Assembly: GCF_009730915.1 (NCBI RefSeq)
Contig: NC_052475.1
Span: forward strand, 1,240,001-1,304,000
Source of the DNA: Dioscorea cayenensis subsp. rotundata
Lineage: Eukaryota; Streptophyta; Magnoliopsida; Dioscoreales; Dioscoreaceae
Direction: 5' to 3'
Length of the DNA stretch: 64,000 nt
The notes under the pieces are model-generated. The model had not been told where the DNA came from and made no database searches. It saw nothing but the letters and a program-made list of their open reading frames with translations. Position numbers and translations under genes: made by a program. Positions within the stretch are counted from its first letter, which is position 1; each line of letters opens with the position of its first letter. Positions 1 to 13,103 of the stretch are shown piece after piece.

Positions 1-2934
1 TTTTGAGATAAAGTCATTGACCTAATAAAAATATAATTAAAAATAAAATTGTTAAAAAGTATTTTAAATTATTAAAGTATTGTTCATAAAAACCAAAGCA
101 TAACTTAATAATTACTCACTTGCCATGTTTCTAAGGTACTAAATTTTTTATAAAAGATTCATGCACTAACTCGTTGGATAAAGTGATTTATTTCTATGAG
201 GTTGATAAATCACTTTAACTAGTATATTTTATGTATCTATCTGTTAATTAACCAGTAACGTTTGTCTAATATTTTTTTTAAATCGGTTTGAAAAATCAAG
301 GTAGGTAATTTTCTCCTAAAAAATTTCACATTGTTAATTTCATTTTCATCTTTTGCTTCTCTTTCATCTTTTGTCTTAACAGCAAATATTTGTCCTTTCT
401 TTGAGAGTTTTCTGAACTCATATTCATTTCTTTCACTTTGCTAAAACCCCTTAAGCCTGTGTTCACTATTTAGACGGCAATGAGCCCAATCCCAAGTTAT
501 TTAATTAATTCTATTGAAATACATCTAACAATTAAATATACAAAAGTATTAATATTAATAAAAAATATTATTTAAAAAAATAAATTTCGATTTTTTAAAT
601 ATCGAATTTTGATGAGTGTTAACTAATTTAAAACTTACAAAATCCTTCCCTCTAATCAAACATATTAAAAAAATGTCTTTAATTTCACAATTTTATCTCT
701 CAACCAAATATCAATAATATTTCTTCCTATATTTATTCTTTCTTTTTTGTTTCACTATTAATAAAATAAATATCAATTAAATTTAAATAATATGTCATAA
801 TTTCAACTAATATTTTGGTAAAAAAATTCAATGATTTTTTATTTTGACAAATACAACAAGCATTGTCAAAAATATAGGCATGAGCTTAAAATTGAATGTC
901 TAGTCTATGCGTCTTCACCTGTTGATGCAAGATGCGGATTATAAATCTGCACATTTAACAAGGGATCCTCGTTATTTATTGTGTTTAATATTTTTTAAAC
1001 TAGTGACTTTTAAAATGTGATGCAATAATACTTTTTACAATACTTTTTACAATGAGACTAATGCATTCAAACATTGTTTGTAACCTCATAAATTTTATAT
1101 ACAAATATAAAAATAAATAAGTTAAAATGAAACTTTCAAATAAAATTTATAAACTTATATTATTTATTATTTATTTTTTTTAAAAAAAGGGAAGAGAGAG
1201 AAGTGTGCATGGCACCAAGAGCTAAAGAACGAGTGCGTGGGAACAACCAATAAAAGGAGCGTGCACTTTGGAGACCATGCATACGCCACGTGGCAGCTGG
1301 TGAGAGTTTGGTTTGACCAGATCGTATTGGTCAAACCTAATCAATTGATTCACTTCTGCTTCTGTCTCTGTCCAACCCTACATTGTTTTTTCCTTCATCA
1401 TATGCCCTTCTCCCTTTTTTATCTTAATAATTAATTAGTTATATATATATATATATATATGTATACAAATACAAAATTTCCCTTTTGTTTTATGTGACAA
1501 CTACTAACAACTGTTTGTATATTTTTTTTTTTGCTCATAAAATTTCCCTGATTTTTTTACTTATTTTTCAGTGGTTTATTTTATTTTTATTTTTTATTTT
1601 AATATTTTAATATTTTAATAGAATACTGAAAATACGATAATGATGGGTGAATACTGAAGGTAATGTGGGGGTGTAAATAAATATATATAAAGATTGCTCT
1701 CAGACACAAACTGTTATATGGACACATTCTGCAAAACTGGATTGATGAGTTCAACATGCGAAATTTGGATCATCAAAAGCTATATCTAAAACAGGCCTTT
1801 TATGTAATAAAACAGTTTTGGAGTACCAAACCGTAATTTAGACCTGGTTAAAGGACCAAAGAAGTGAGTCAGGCCAAAACTACCCAATTTAGGTTAGCCC
1901 GTCAAAGTTTGTTTTTGTTTTTTAAGGACTTAAATATAAGTAAAAACTCAAAAATAAAAGGATTTTTAATAAAAAAATTTCAATGACTAATAGAGTTGCA
2001 ACCCCGTTTTGACTAGGGGTTCAAAAACTTCAAATTATAGGCATGAGTGTGATTTTTTTAAAAATTTTAATTTTATGTAAATTTAAATGTTTGAAGATTT
2101 AATAAATTTAGTAAAAGACTTTTAAGAAATCGAAAGAGTAAGGGTATTTACTTTTATTTATTTATTTTTAGTCAAAATAAATGGTTAGACCATTGAAAAA
2201 AATAAAAAAACATACACAAATTTTAGCGGAACAAGTGAGGATAGGACTTATGCACAACACATATAGATACTGGGACCATCTATACACAACTACTACTTAC
2301 AATATACACTCATCCATAATTTCAATTTTCACCGTTTGTGAAGTATTTAAATCCGATTACTAATAAATCATTTTATCTTTAGTTAATTTGGAGTTATATT
2401 TTTGTTTATTTATTTATTTATTTATTATTAATAGCACCTTTTGATGTGTTTATTTCAAAATACTTGCGTGTCTTCTCTCTTCAAAATGTCTTCAGCTATA
2501 AACATCAACATCAAAATGAATAGGTAAAGGTATGATGTTTGGAAAACGTAGCTTTTAAGGATCTGTTTGGATTGAATTTTTCAAGCAAATATTATTTAAT
2601 AAATAGACATTGGATGTTTGATATACTTTTTTATTATTTAATGAGACACGGTTTTGATTAAAAAATTAGGAATAATTAGTTTTTTGTTAATCCCTGTATT
2701 CCAAGATTTGATTTGAATCATCTCTTTCAAAGGACATGCTTTATGTGACCACTTATGGAATCCAATTTGAAAATGAACCCTGTTCATATCTTATCCATTT
2801 AATAAACAGGAAATGACTCATCAGTCCCCGGAAACCTTTCATATCACGAGCAAAGCCTTTTTTATATATATAAAAATCAAATACTCCATTGTACAACCTT
2901 GCTACCTGCAGTACTATTTATACACTGGTTATTA
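1..2934. other. AT-rich intergenic region without a recognisable gene
   Basis: I see no coding region here. The longest open frames (1237-1434 and 2181-2363) are short, have no homology I recognise and sit in low-complexity sequence. Poly-A/T runs, an AT dinucleotide tract near 1441-1460 and TTTA repeats near 2405-2428 are present. The only compositionally distinct stretch is about 1190-1400, which is less AT-rich and carries the palindromic motifs listed separately. Confidence 0.7.
1285..1337. promoter_or_regulatory. Perfect G-box palindrome followed by an inverted pair of W-box cores
   Basis: GCCACGTGGC at 1285-1294 is a perfect 10-bp G-box palindrome, the classical binding site of plant bZIP and bHLH factors. 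GGTTTGACC (1310-1318) and GGTCAAACC (1329-1337) form a perfect 9-bp inverted repeat with a 10-bp spacer, and each arm contains a TTGAC W-box core recognised by WRKY proteins. No gene follows within the next few kilobases, so regulatory function is only inferred. It could be the remains of a promoter or lie inside an unrecognised repeat. Confidence 0.35.
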
Positions 2935-3591
2935 GGCCATCTCCAACCCATAACCCTAAATTTCAACCCCAAATCTCAAATTTGGTTCCACTACAGTAAA
3001 TTATATTCCAACCACAAACCCCAAATCTAGCCCAAAAAAAAAATATTCTTTTACATATCTCATTTTTTATTATCAGTGAATGTTTATGTATTATTATCTA
3101 TTTTGTTATGAATGTATTTTGTTATAAATTTTTATGTATTATTATCTATTTTGTTATGAATGTATATTGTTATAAATTCATAGTGTATGTCTCTTTCATT
3201 GTTTTTAAGTATATTTTAACTATTTTAGTTTAATAAATTTATCATAAATTAATTTAATTAAGAATTTTATTGTTAAATAATTAATTACACATAAAATTTA
3301 AAATTAATTTAAAATATTACTTATAATTATATTAAAATATTACTTTAATTAAAGTATTAATTATATAAATTAATATCTTAAAGGTTTTATTAGTTATATT
3401 AAGAAAAATAAAAAAAATATTGAATAAAAAAATTTAAAATATGTGGGACCCCAAATTTGGGGTGCAAATAGTTGGACCCCAAATTTGGGGTCATCCACCC
3501 CCCTACCCCAAATTTGGGGTAGGAAATAGGGTTGGGTTGGAGCCAACCATGACCCCAAATTTGGAATTTGGGGTCATGATTGGAGATGTCC
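2935..3591. mobile_element. Harbinger/Tourist-like MITE, 657 bp
   Basis: The element has terminal inverted repeats GGCCATCTCCAA at the left end and, read from the other strand, GGACATCTCCAA at the right end. It is flanked by a 3-bp TTA target duplication (2932-2934 and 3592-3594), as expected for the PIF/Harbinger superfamily. It has no coding capacity and the interior is AT-rich. Homology between the two ends continues inward through CCCCAAATTT motifs. Both ends are intact, so it is probably complete but non-autonomous. Confidence 0.8.
3448..3575. repeat. Repeated CCCCAAATTTGGGG palindromes inside the MITE
   Basis: The 16-bp perfect palindrome ACCCCAAATTTGGGGT occurs at 3448-3463, 3476-3491 and 3505-3520. 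A related longer palindrome lies around 3552-3575. All are in the right part of the MITE. They could form small hairpins, or be transposase or host-factor sites; the spacing between centres is about 28-29 bp. Confidence 0.8.
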
Positions 3592-4084
3592 TTAGTTACG
3601 TTTAAGATTATTTATTCATATGCACAGAGCATTAAGATTTATTGTGATCTAGTACGGTATAATATTGTTCTCTTATTGTATAATGAGTTTAAATATCCTT
3701 TTAAAGTTATTTAGGAAAAAAATGTACTATTATGTGGTATGATTTCTAATATATCTTCTTAAATGTATATGACAAGTTTTCATTAACTAGTGTATGTATT
3801 ATTAATTCACCCCACATAATAAGTTTTAGGAATTTTTAATCCATCGTTACTAATGTACCTCTTCATCCATATGTTTTCATTTTTGTAAATTTTTTACTTT
3901 TGAAAAACTATATTTTTATTTATTTTTTAATGACCCAATCTAAGGCTCGAGTAAACTCTCAGAATAATTAAATAAATAAAAATTAAAAAAATTAAGGAAT
4001 TGATGAGGTAGTTTTTTGAAAACCAAAGGATTTAAATGCTATTCATGAGGGAACTTGTGAGGGGTTTTTAGGTCCTTTTCCCTT

Positions 4085-4125
<41 letters not shown>

Positions 4126-4269
4126 ATGATGTAATTCATGGGTCCCCAAAAGATTATATATATATAGACTGCAAAGTTGTTTTTCTTTTTCATGTGATCC
4201 AAATGCTTGCTGACATGAACTCTGAGATTTATTTAATTGGACCATTTCTAAAGAAAACAGACAGAAAAA
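3592..4269. other. Intergenic DNA with a TA dinucleotide tract
   Basis: No gene is visible. A TA microsatellite lies at about 4088-4121. The stretch ends where the duplicated segment (copy A) begins at 4270. Confidence 0.6.
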
Positions 4270-4489
4270 GTCAGTTAATTAAGACAGCATGCAGGTGTTA
4301 ATTCATGCAAAAATGTGCATTTCATTCAGTCCAATCACAACAACCAAATGCACATTTTAAGAAATATGTTTGATAAATCATGAGTAACTCATATTTTTAA
4401 ATGTTTAATTGGTCATTTATTTGTACGTGTATAACCTTAAAATACAGCAATTTAAATATTCTAAGTATCCTATTTTTAGACGTATTTAT

Positions 4490-5218
4490 TGTTAGAGGGC
4501 CCATATTCTTTAGGCCCATATTGTTTCAAAACATTCCTACTAAAGGTTTAGATCTGCATTCTTTTCAAATCTGACGAATTCATCCACTTTTATATATAGT
4601 CTTATTCATTATCGCTTTAATCTTTGCTTTTAGTGGTTATGCTCTCTTACTGCTAGCGGAGAGGGTGCAAATTTCGGGGTTTGGATTCGGAAATTAGCTT
4701 AGAAATTTCGAACTCACGTGAGGCGCATGGTGCGGACACGAATGCACCCGGTTTATTAGGGTGCGATCACGCCCATAGGTTTTTTTACCTTTTTGCCCTT
4801 TATCTTATGTTTAAAAAAATTTAATTTTTTTGCGCCTTTTTAAAGAACGGCTTCACGGTTCCGACCGTGTCTCTCCTCCCTCCGCGACCCTTCGAGAACC
4901 GGCCGTTGCCGTGCCTCTTCGCCGTCCGCCTTCCCGGCTGTTCGTCCCTATTAAAACCCTGCTCCATCCCAGATTCAAAACTAACTTTTTTCTTCTTCTT
5001 TCTTTCCACCCGAAAATCTGAGCACTCGTATGTTCTACGCTTGCAGTGCGCGAACAAAAGAACTTGATCGTTGAATCCTGGAGAACAACGCCATCCGTGT
5101 TCCTGTCGCACTGCAAAAAGGAGGCGAAATTGTTCTTAAGGACAGTGCTCCTGCACGCCTCAGTCCTCAGTCATCCCGTTCCTGTTTCTACTCCAACATT
5201 AGATCAAAATTTCCAACA
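4490..5218 (+). repeat. Left LTR of the copia element
   Basis: A 729-bp repeat with TG...CA ends. It is nearly identical to 9789-10507 over most of its length, with a more divergent block about 60-180 bases from its start. Confidence 0.9.
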
Positions 5219-8200
5219 ATCTTAAGAACAATTTTATGGATAACGCGATGACCACCGCTAAGTCACTTCCTGATGTCTCGAAGATTGATCAATTCGCTGG
5301 CACGTTCTTCAAACGATGGCAACAGAAGGTGTTCTCGGCGCTAGACATGTTCAACCTCGCACATATCTTAACTGAACCAAAGCCAGACCCGACATCAGAA
5401 GCTTATGCGGAAACCTTGCCAATCTGGGAGAAAGGAAACAAGATCTGTCGTCATACCATCCTCGAGACTCTCTCAAATGAATTGTATGACATCTCTGCGA
5501 TCTCGAGGCAGATGAAAGAAATCGGGATTCACTGCATAAGAAATACGTAGTTGAAGATGCTCGGGAATCGAAAATACGTAATAGGAAATTTCTCCGATTT
5601 CCAAATGATCAAGACAAGGATGTATCTTCTCAAATCCATGATTATCATGTTACGGTCAATGATCGAAGAATGAAGAAATCATCTTACACGATGCATTCAT
5701 TGCCGGGCTTCCTCATTGAACGTCTTCCCGAATCTTGGAAACACTACAAAAAAACAACTCGAAGCATAAAAGAAAACTCATGACTCTTGAAGACATCATT
5801 GTACATATCCGAATCGAAGAGAAGAATCGTGCAAAGGGATAATGCGAGACAAGATTAAAGAACTCTCATCCAAAGGCGAATCTCATTGAAGCGAGGGATC
5901 AAACAAAAATCGAAATTTCAACAGAATCCCAAGAAATTCAAAGGAACCGGAAATAATTTCAAAGGCTCGCACAAAGATTCAACGGACAAAAGAAGGATGG
6001 CTTCAAATTTAATCGAATTTTTCAAACAAAAAGAAAAAGGTGCGTGTTATGTTTGTGGCAAACCCGAGGGCATTATGCATCTCAATGTCACTTCAAGAAA
6101 GAACCAAAGGAGACAAGTGCTAAAGTCAACCTAACGGAAGGAGGCAATGATGATATCATAGCAGCTGTTGTTTCTCAAGCACTTATGGTGGCGGATGCAA
6201 AAGACTAGATTGTAGATTCTGGAGCCACGCGGCACATTTCTGCTGATAGGAATGCTTTCCAATCCTATATTCCTTTAGCCAAAGGTGAGGAACAAGTATT
6301 CATGGGAGATTCATCTCCTTCTCCGGTTCTTGGAAAAGGGAAGGTACTTCTAAAACTTACTTCAGGAAAGACTTTATTTCTGAATGATGTGTTGCATGCC
6401 CCTAATCTTCGTGCTAATCTAATATCTGTCTCATTGCTTGGAAAGGCTGGAATTAAAGTGGCCTTTGAGTCAGATAAATTAATAATGTCTAAGAATGGTT
6501 TTTTCATTGGGAAGGGGTATTGTAGTCAAGGTTTATTTATTCTCAATGTACTCAATGTTAACAATGGAAACAAAGCATCCTCTTTTGCTTACATGGTGAA
6601 TTCAATTGATTTATGGCATGCTAGATTGGGACATGTGAATTTTTCATACATCAAGAGAATGAAAGAACTAGGGTTGATTCATAACATGACATATTCCAAT
6701 AAAATTGATAAATGTGAGATTTGTGTAGAATCTAAATCTACCAAAAAATGTTGTAAGACTATTGAAAGGGAATCTGAATTACTAGGTTTAATTCATTCTG
6801 ATTTAGGTGATTTAAAAACATTCAATGACTAGAGGAGGAAAGAAATATTATATTACCTTTGTTGATGATTACTCTAGATATACTTGTCTTATACTTGCTT
6901 AGATCAAAAGATGAAGCATGTGAAATGTTTATGAAATATAAAAAATGAAGTTGAGAATCAACTAAATAAGAAAAATCAAAAAGACTTAGATCGGATAGAG
7001 GAGGAGAGTATGAAGATAATATTTTTGAAAACCTTTTGTGAAAAACCATGGCATAATACATGAGACAACTCCCCTTACTCACCGCTTCTAATGGAATAGC
7101 CGAAAGGAAAAAAGCAGAACTCTTAAGGATATGATGAATGCTATGTTAATTAGTTCAGACGCTCCTAATAATTTATGGGGAGAAGCCATTTTATCGACTT
7201 GTCATATTCAAAAATAGAATTCCTTTTAAGAAAAGCTGGAAAAAAACTCCTTTTTGAATTATGGAAAGGATATGCACCTAATTTAAAAATATCTTAAGGT
7301 TTGGGGTTGCTTAGCAAAAAGTACTTTTTACCCGATTCTAAAAAGAGGAAAAATTGGTCCCAAAACTTTTGATTGTATGTTAATTGGATATGCTTTTAAA
7401 TAGTCTTTGCATATAGATTCATAGTTGTTAAGAGTGACATTATGGAACCTAATACTATTGTGGAATCTAAAAAAATGCAGATCGAACATATTTTTTTCCT
7501 TTGAAATCATGTGTTGATAACATTGCACATTCACCTCATATTTCTTCTAATACTGATTCAGTAAATGTTAATGCCTCTGATTTTGAATTAAGAAGGAGTA
7601 AAAGGACTAGGAAAGAACATAGTTTTGGAAATGATTTCATTACATTTCTTGTGGAGGATGACCCTCAATCTTATTCTCAAGCTATCACTTCTATTGATGC
7701 TGTGTTTTGGAAAGAAGCTATTAATAGTGAATTAGAGTCAATTTTATCTAATCATACTTGGGAATTAGTAGATCTTCCACCTGGTTCAAAAACTATAGGT
7801 TGCAAATGGATTTTTAAGAAAAAACTTAAACCTGATGGGTCTATTGATAAATTTAAAACTAGATTAGTAGCTAAAGGATATTCTCAAAAGATAGACATTG
7901 ACTACTTTGATACTTATGCTCCTGTTACTAGAATTTCTTCCATTCGAATTTTAATTGCATTAGCTGCTATTAACAATTTAATTATTCATCAAATGGATGT
8001 TAAGACAGCTTTATTAAATGGAGATCTCGAAGAAGAAATTTATATGGATCAACCCGAAGGGCATGTGATTCCTAACAACAAGCATAAGGTATGCAAACTT
8101 ATGAAATCTTTATATGGGCTCAAACAAGCACCAAAAACAATGGCATGAAAAAAATTTAATCATGTTTTAGTTTCCAATGGCTATTTTATAAATGAATCGA

Positions 8201-9788
8201 TAAATGTATCTACGACAAATTTTCTAACGATGTGGGTGTTATAATTTGTTTATATGTAGATGACATGCTTATTTTTTTGGTACTTCGTTAGAAATAATAG
8301 TTGAGACAAAAGAATTTTCTTGCATCTAAATTTGACATGAAGGACATGGGTGAAGCACATTTTATTCTTGGAATTAAAAATTTCTAAATCGGATGATGAA
8401 ATAATGCTTTCACAAGAAAAATTATGTTGAAAAAAAGTATTAAAGAAATATAATCAATTTAATTGCAAGCCCTGTCTCAACTCCATATGATAGTGCTTTT
8501 CATTTAAGCAAGAATAAAGGGATTAGTGTTTCTCAAAATGAATATGCACAAGTAATTGGTAGTTTAATGTATTTGATGAACTGTACTCCACGACATTGCT
8601 TATGCGGTTTTGCAGATTGAGCGAGATATACACATAGTCCAAATAAGGATCATTGGATTGCCACGATCGGGGATTTTTAAAAATATTTGAAAAGGAACTA
8701 TTGATTTTTGGACTAATGTATTACGGTTATCCCTGCGATACTTGAAGGGTATAGTGATGCTAGCTGGATTTCGATTCGGATGAAACAAAAGTCAACAAGT
8801 GGATTTATTTTTCACTTTAGGAGGGGTGCGGTGTCTTGGAAGTCTTCAAAAACAAACTTGCACGACAAAATCAACAATGGAGTCGAATTTGTTGCACTTG
8901 AGAAAAGCAGAACCTTTGAGCGAGAATGGATTAGGAATTTCCTCGTCGATGTTCCCCTTTGGAAGAAACTAGCCCCTTCGGGTTTCAATTCATTGTGATA
9001 GCATGGGTCTGCTATGTACAGAGCCAAGAGTAAGTCATATAATGGTAAGAGTAGGCATATACGTTTAAGACATAATATTGTTAGGCAATTGCTTGAAGAT
9101 GGAGTGATATCACTAAGCTATGTAAGATCAGAGGTAAATCTGGCTGATCCATTAACTAAAAGCACTAGGTAGAAAAAGCGGTGTGTGAGACATCGAGGAA
9201 ATGGGATTATTGCCTATAACAAAACTCAACAATGATAGTAACCCAACCTGTGTGATTGGTAAATCCAAGAAATAGGTTCATATGGGTAAAAAAAAAGTCA
9301 TTGGTTGTTTGGAGATACACTATTTATTTCTTATCCCTTCCTATGGTGTATAGTGTAATTGCAATGTAGAAAGGATGAATTTGATTCTTAATGAATTTCA
9401 TAGTTCAATTTTGAATGGTGTATTTAATTGCAATATTACACCTGATGGATTCACCTATATAAGTGTGAAAGTGGGGCCGCTTTCTATGAAATAACTTAGG
9501 CAAGTTTTTCTAGAGCACTTATGAATTCCAGGTTTTGGCGCATGGCCGAAAGGTGCCAACCCGATTAGAGTTGCTCGGGTTTTTCAAGAAGGTAATGTGA
9601 TTTATGAGGGCGATTGATTTACAACAAGGAATGCGAGGGTTCATAGAAATTTTTATTTCACCAAAGTTCCTGTAAGTCACTTCTTATATATTCTAGGAAT
9701 TAGTTCATAGCCCACAAGGCACTAGTTCTGATGCATTATCTTCATTTTTTTCTTTCCCTCTCTGTCTGAATATTTTGAAATGGGGGAT

Positions 9789-10507
9789 TGTTAGAGGGCC
9801 CATATTCTTTAGGCCCATATTGTTTCAAAACATTCCTACTAAAGGTTTAGTACCACATTGCCTAGCTACAAGGAATTCATCCACTTTATATATAGTACTA
9901 TTCATTATCCTTTAACCTTGCTTTAGTGGTTATGCTCTCTTACGCGCAGGCGCAGGGGGGTGCAAATTTCAGGGTTTGGATTCGGAAATTAGCTTAGAAA
10001 TTCTGAACTCACGTAGGCGCATGGTGCGGACACGAATGCACCAGATTTATTGGGTGCAGTCACGCCATAGGTTTTTTACCTTTTTGCCCTTTATCTTATG
10101 TTTAAAAAAATTTAATTTTTTGCGCCTTTTTAAAGAACGGCTTCACGGTTCCGGCCGCGTCTCTCCTCCCTCCGCGACCCTTCGAGAACCGGCCGTTGCC
10201 GTGCCTCTTCGCCGTCCGCCTTCCCGGCTATTCGTCCCTATTAAAAACCCTGATCCATCCCAGATTCAAAACTAACTTTTTTCTTCTTCTTTCTTTCCAC
10301 CCGAAAATCTGAGCACTCGTATGTTCTCTGTTCTGGTGCGCGAACAAAGAACTTGACTGTTGAATCCTGGAGAACAACGCCATCCGTGTTCCTGTCGCAC
10401 TGCAAAAAGGAGGCGAAATTGTTCTTAAGGACAGTGCTCCTGCACGCCTCAGCCCTCAGTCATCCCGTTCCTGTTTCTACTCCAACATTAGATCAAAATT
10501 TCCAACA
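9789..10507 (+). repeat. Right LTR of the copia element
   Basis: A 719-bp repeat directly preceded by a G-rich polypurine run (AAATGGGGGA) and followed by the TTTAT target duplication. It matches the left LTR. Confidence 0.9.
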
Positions 10508-11311
10508 TTTATTATATATATATGGATTTTTTCTTATATTTTCTAATAGCTAACATGGAATAGTTTTTTATAATGTGAATTAAACCCCTGTAAAATTTTA
10601 AAATTATGTTTAAAATCAAAATATATTTTATGAAGTAGCAATATTATTCTGCCTAAACAAATTAAATGATTAAATGTAATAATATATATAGAATAAACAT
10701 CACCTACCTACGTATATAGAGTATTGTCTTCTAAATATATTTGATAATAGCTATTAAATCACCATCTAAAGACTATTATTTGGATAAAACAATTGTACAT
10801 ATTTACTTTTGTTTAATTAAATAATTACTTTTTGGCACTATTCAATATTGTCTGATACTGTTTATAAGATGATAGTTATTAGATGTAAATCCAATAACAC
10901 TGTAGGATCTAACCTTATATACATATATATATTTATATTTATTTATTTATTTTGTTCGACATGTTCATGTCCAACTCATATGTAGATAGATACACACACT
11001 GGTATATATAATGGTACTTTTGGCATGCTTGAAAAGTTTAGAATTATTGTCATTGATCATATCCCTTGCAAAATGAATTAAATAAAAAGTATCAGCAGAT
11101 CAACAGGTAGCAACTCAAATTATAGTATCCAGAATCCAAAGGCAAGTTCAAAACCCTTCTTTTAACCAATTCTTTCATCAATGAATCAAGCCCAATGAAT
11201 CACATTTGTTCATTACTGGGCCTTTGAACATGTCTTTTTTTAAAAAAAATAATTTATCAATCTCAACCATGTAAAATCATTGAAAACATGATAGAAAGCT
11301 TTTATTGCTTG

Positions 11312-12834
11312 TTTCAATCACGAATCACGAATCTTTTCAATTGAGTTTCAATGAATTGCATATGAGTTCTTGATGATGATCAATGGCAACACAATTACAA
11401 GTAGTCTGGTATGTGTTTGAATGCTAAGGAATAAGAATAAAATCCAAGAAAACAAGAAGGAAAAAATGTTGTCTTTTTCAATATTCATTGTCTCCCATTG
11501 GTCTCTTTTCTTATATTCTGAGGTTTTAGACTGGCCACCTTTGTGATCAAGCTAATACTTTGTATGATATCTAGTAGTTATATGCCATATTTGAAATCTC
11601 ATTGCAAATTAATTTGTTAAAGAAATCAATGAGCTTGTGTTGATTTCTTTTACAGAGAGAGATGTTTTCCAAGTCTTGCACAAACACCCCACCCCCACCC
11701 TCACAAAACTTGGTTTTGCATAAAACTTTTCTTTGTCTTGATGCATGATGTTTGTTTGAGGTGAATAATTAATACTTAATAGTATCAGAAAACAGAGATA
11801 GTTTCTGATTCCTAATAAACAAAGACCATTGGTAAATATAATGTGCACTTCTTGAGACAATGTATTTTTGAGTGAAGAGAAAAACAATATTGTAGATGAA
11901 AATTAACTAAGATTCTGTTCATTGAGTACATATCTTGATGTGGTACTGGGTGGTTCTACACTAGTTAGATTGACTCATTTCGCCACAAGTTTTGAAAACT
12001 TTCAGCTGCATTGGTCAGTGTTATATTCAGCTGTCTTAATTAAAGTTAAAAATTCTTGCTCACATATTGTGAAATTTGAATTGAAGAACCTGCTATTTAT
12101 AATATTGAAGTATATATGGAGTGCCCAGATTGAAGATCATGGTTTTCATTTATCCCTGAAATTTCTTGGTTTTGGCTTTTATATTTTTTATTTCTGATGC
12201 CACTAATCACAAGCAGCAGGCATCATTAACCAGCCATTATCTCCTACAAAAATTGACTACAACTTGGCAAGCATTTGGTGAATATTAGATGACACGCTGG
12301 AAAGAATTTTTTGCTGGGTGTTTTTCCATTTCACTTGAAAATCATTTCATGTCTACTTTAACACTAACCAAGGATTGTTTAATGCTTCTCAATGTTTCAA
12401 ATCATTTACAACTGTTTTATTTATCTCAGAATTAGTGTTGCCATTAACTTTAATGTATAGTGAAACCTTTTAATTGTTTAGGTGTTTGAAAAACTATTAA
12501 CATCAAAAGTATGGGGTTGATCCTGTTTAAAGATAGTATGGTATGTTCATCATGATAGTTGCATGCTTTAGATAAATCCAATGGCATTTCAATCTTCAAG
12601 TAGTTAATAAAATTTTGAGAATCATTGTGGCATCTTTCTTTGAATGATAATAAGTATCCACGATATTTCAAAGGGCACCATGATATATATATACATGTAT
12701 ATAATGTCATCCGGTTTTGACTGGAATGGGTCATCCTGTCAGACTGATTGACTCGTGACCCAAATATAAAACTGGTTTGCTATTTGCTTTGGTTTTAAAA
12801 ACATTGTTCATAATTAAAGAGTAATACTCCATAG
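11312..12834. other. Intergenic DNA, nothing recognised
   Basis: Open frames of 90-95 codons on both strands (11609-11887, 11922-12197 and 12450-12734) have AT-rich, unstructured translations that match no family I know. I see no splice-consistent gene, tRNA or clear transposon end. Confidence 0.55.
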
Positions 12835-13103
12835 TCCATACAATACCTCTATTTTTCATAGAGGTATTTTTCATATGGGTATTTTTACTTATACTAAAAA
12901 ATCACTTCTCATAGAAGTGACCATAGATTCATCCATAGAATCACGATCGCGGTTATGAATAGGGGAACAGTTGAACCTCCATACAATACTTTATTTTTCA
13001 TAGAGGTATTCTTACTTATACTAACAATCACTTTTCATAGAAGTCGCCATAGATTGATCCATAGAATCACGATCGCGGTTATAAATAGGGGAACAGTTGA
13101 ACC
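12835..13103. repeat. Two-copy direct tandem repeat (143 and 126 bp)
   Basis: Copy 1 (12835-12977) and copy 2 (12978-13103) both begin TCCATACAATAC and both end in AGGGGAACAGTTGAACC. They share a CGATCGCGGTTAT block and a TTTTCATAGAGGTATT block. Copy 2 lacks a short internal stretch. There is no coding sense. This is a simple tandem duplication. Confidence 0.85.

Larger units (their letters stand above)
4490..10507 (+). mobile_element. Broken Ty1/copia LTR retrotransposon
   Basis: This is a fossil element of about 6.0 kb. The LTRs start TGTTAGAG and end CCAACA, and a TTTAT target duplication lies at 4485-4489 and 10508-10512. A purine-rich tract precedes the right LTR. In order, the interior shows remnants of gag with a CCHC-type knuckle (about 5236-6130), protease, integrase with its zinc-binding head (about 6200-7300), then reverse transcriptase and RNase H (about 7500-9170). 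The order integrase before reverse transcriptase places it in Ty1/copia. The coding part is broken in many places (ten or more) and is not functional. The LTRs differ visibly, so the insertion is not recent. Confidence 0.95.
4270..11311 (+). repeat. Copy A of a duplicated ~1-kb segment, split by the copia element
   Basis: The sequence at 4270-4489 continues across the copia insertion at 10513-11311. Together these parts match 23575-24810 base by base with roughly 5 percent difference by eye in the left part. Both copies begin at GTCAGTTAATTAAG and lose similarity just after a TTTTATT-CTTG run. No gene is visible inside. I saw no terminal repeats or target duplications at its ends, so a segmental duplication fits better than a transposon copy, although an unknown element remains possible. 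Confidence 0.8.

Noticed and set aside
4270-4489. Duplicated segment as a Helitron (copy starts with TC after an A)
   Set aside because: No CTRR end with 3' hairpin was found at the other border, so the segmental duplication reading is preferred.
4821-5111. Overlapping open frames of 63-96 codons on both strands inside the left LTR (and 9976-10553 in the right LTR)
   Set aside because: They lie in LTR sequence, repeat in both LTRs and have no domain. They are by-products of the GC-richer LTR composition.
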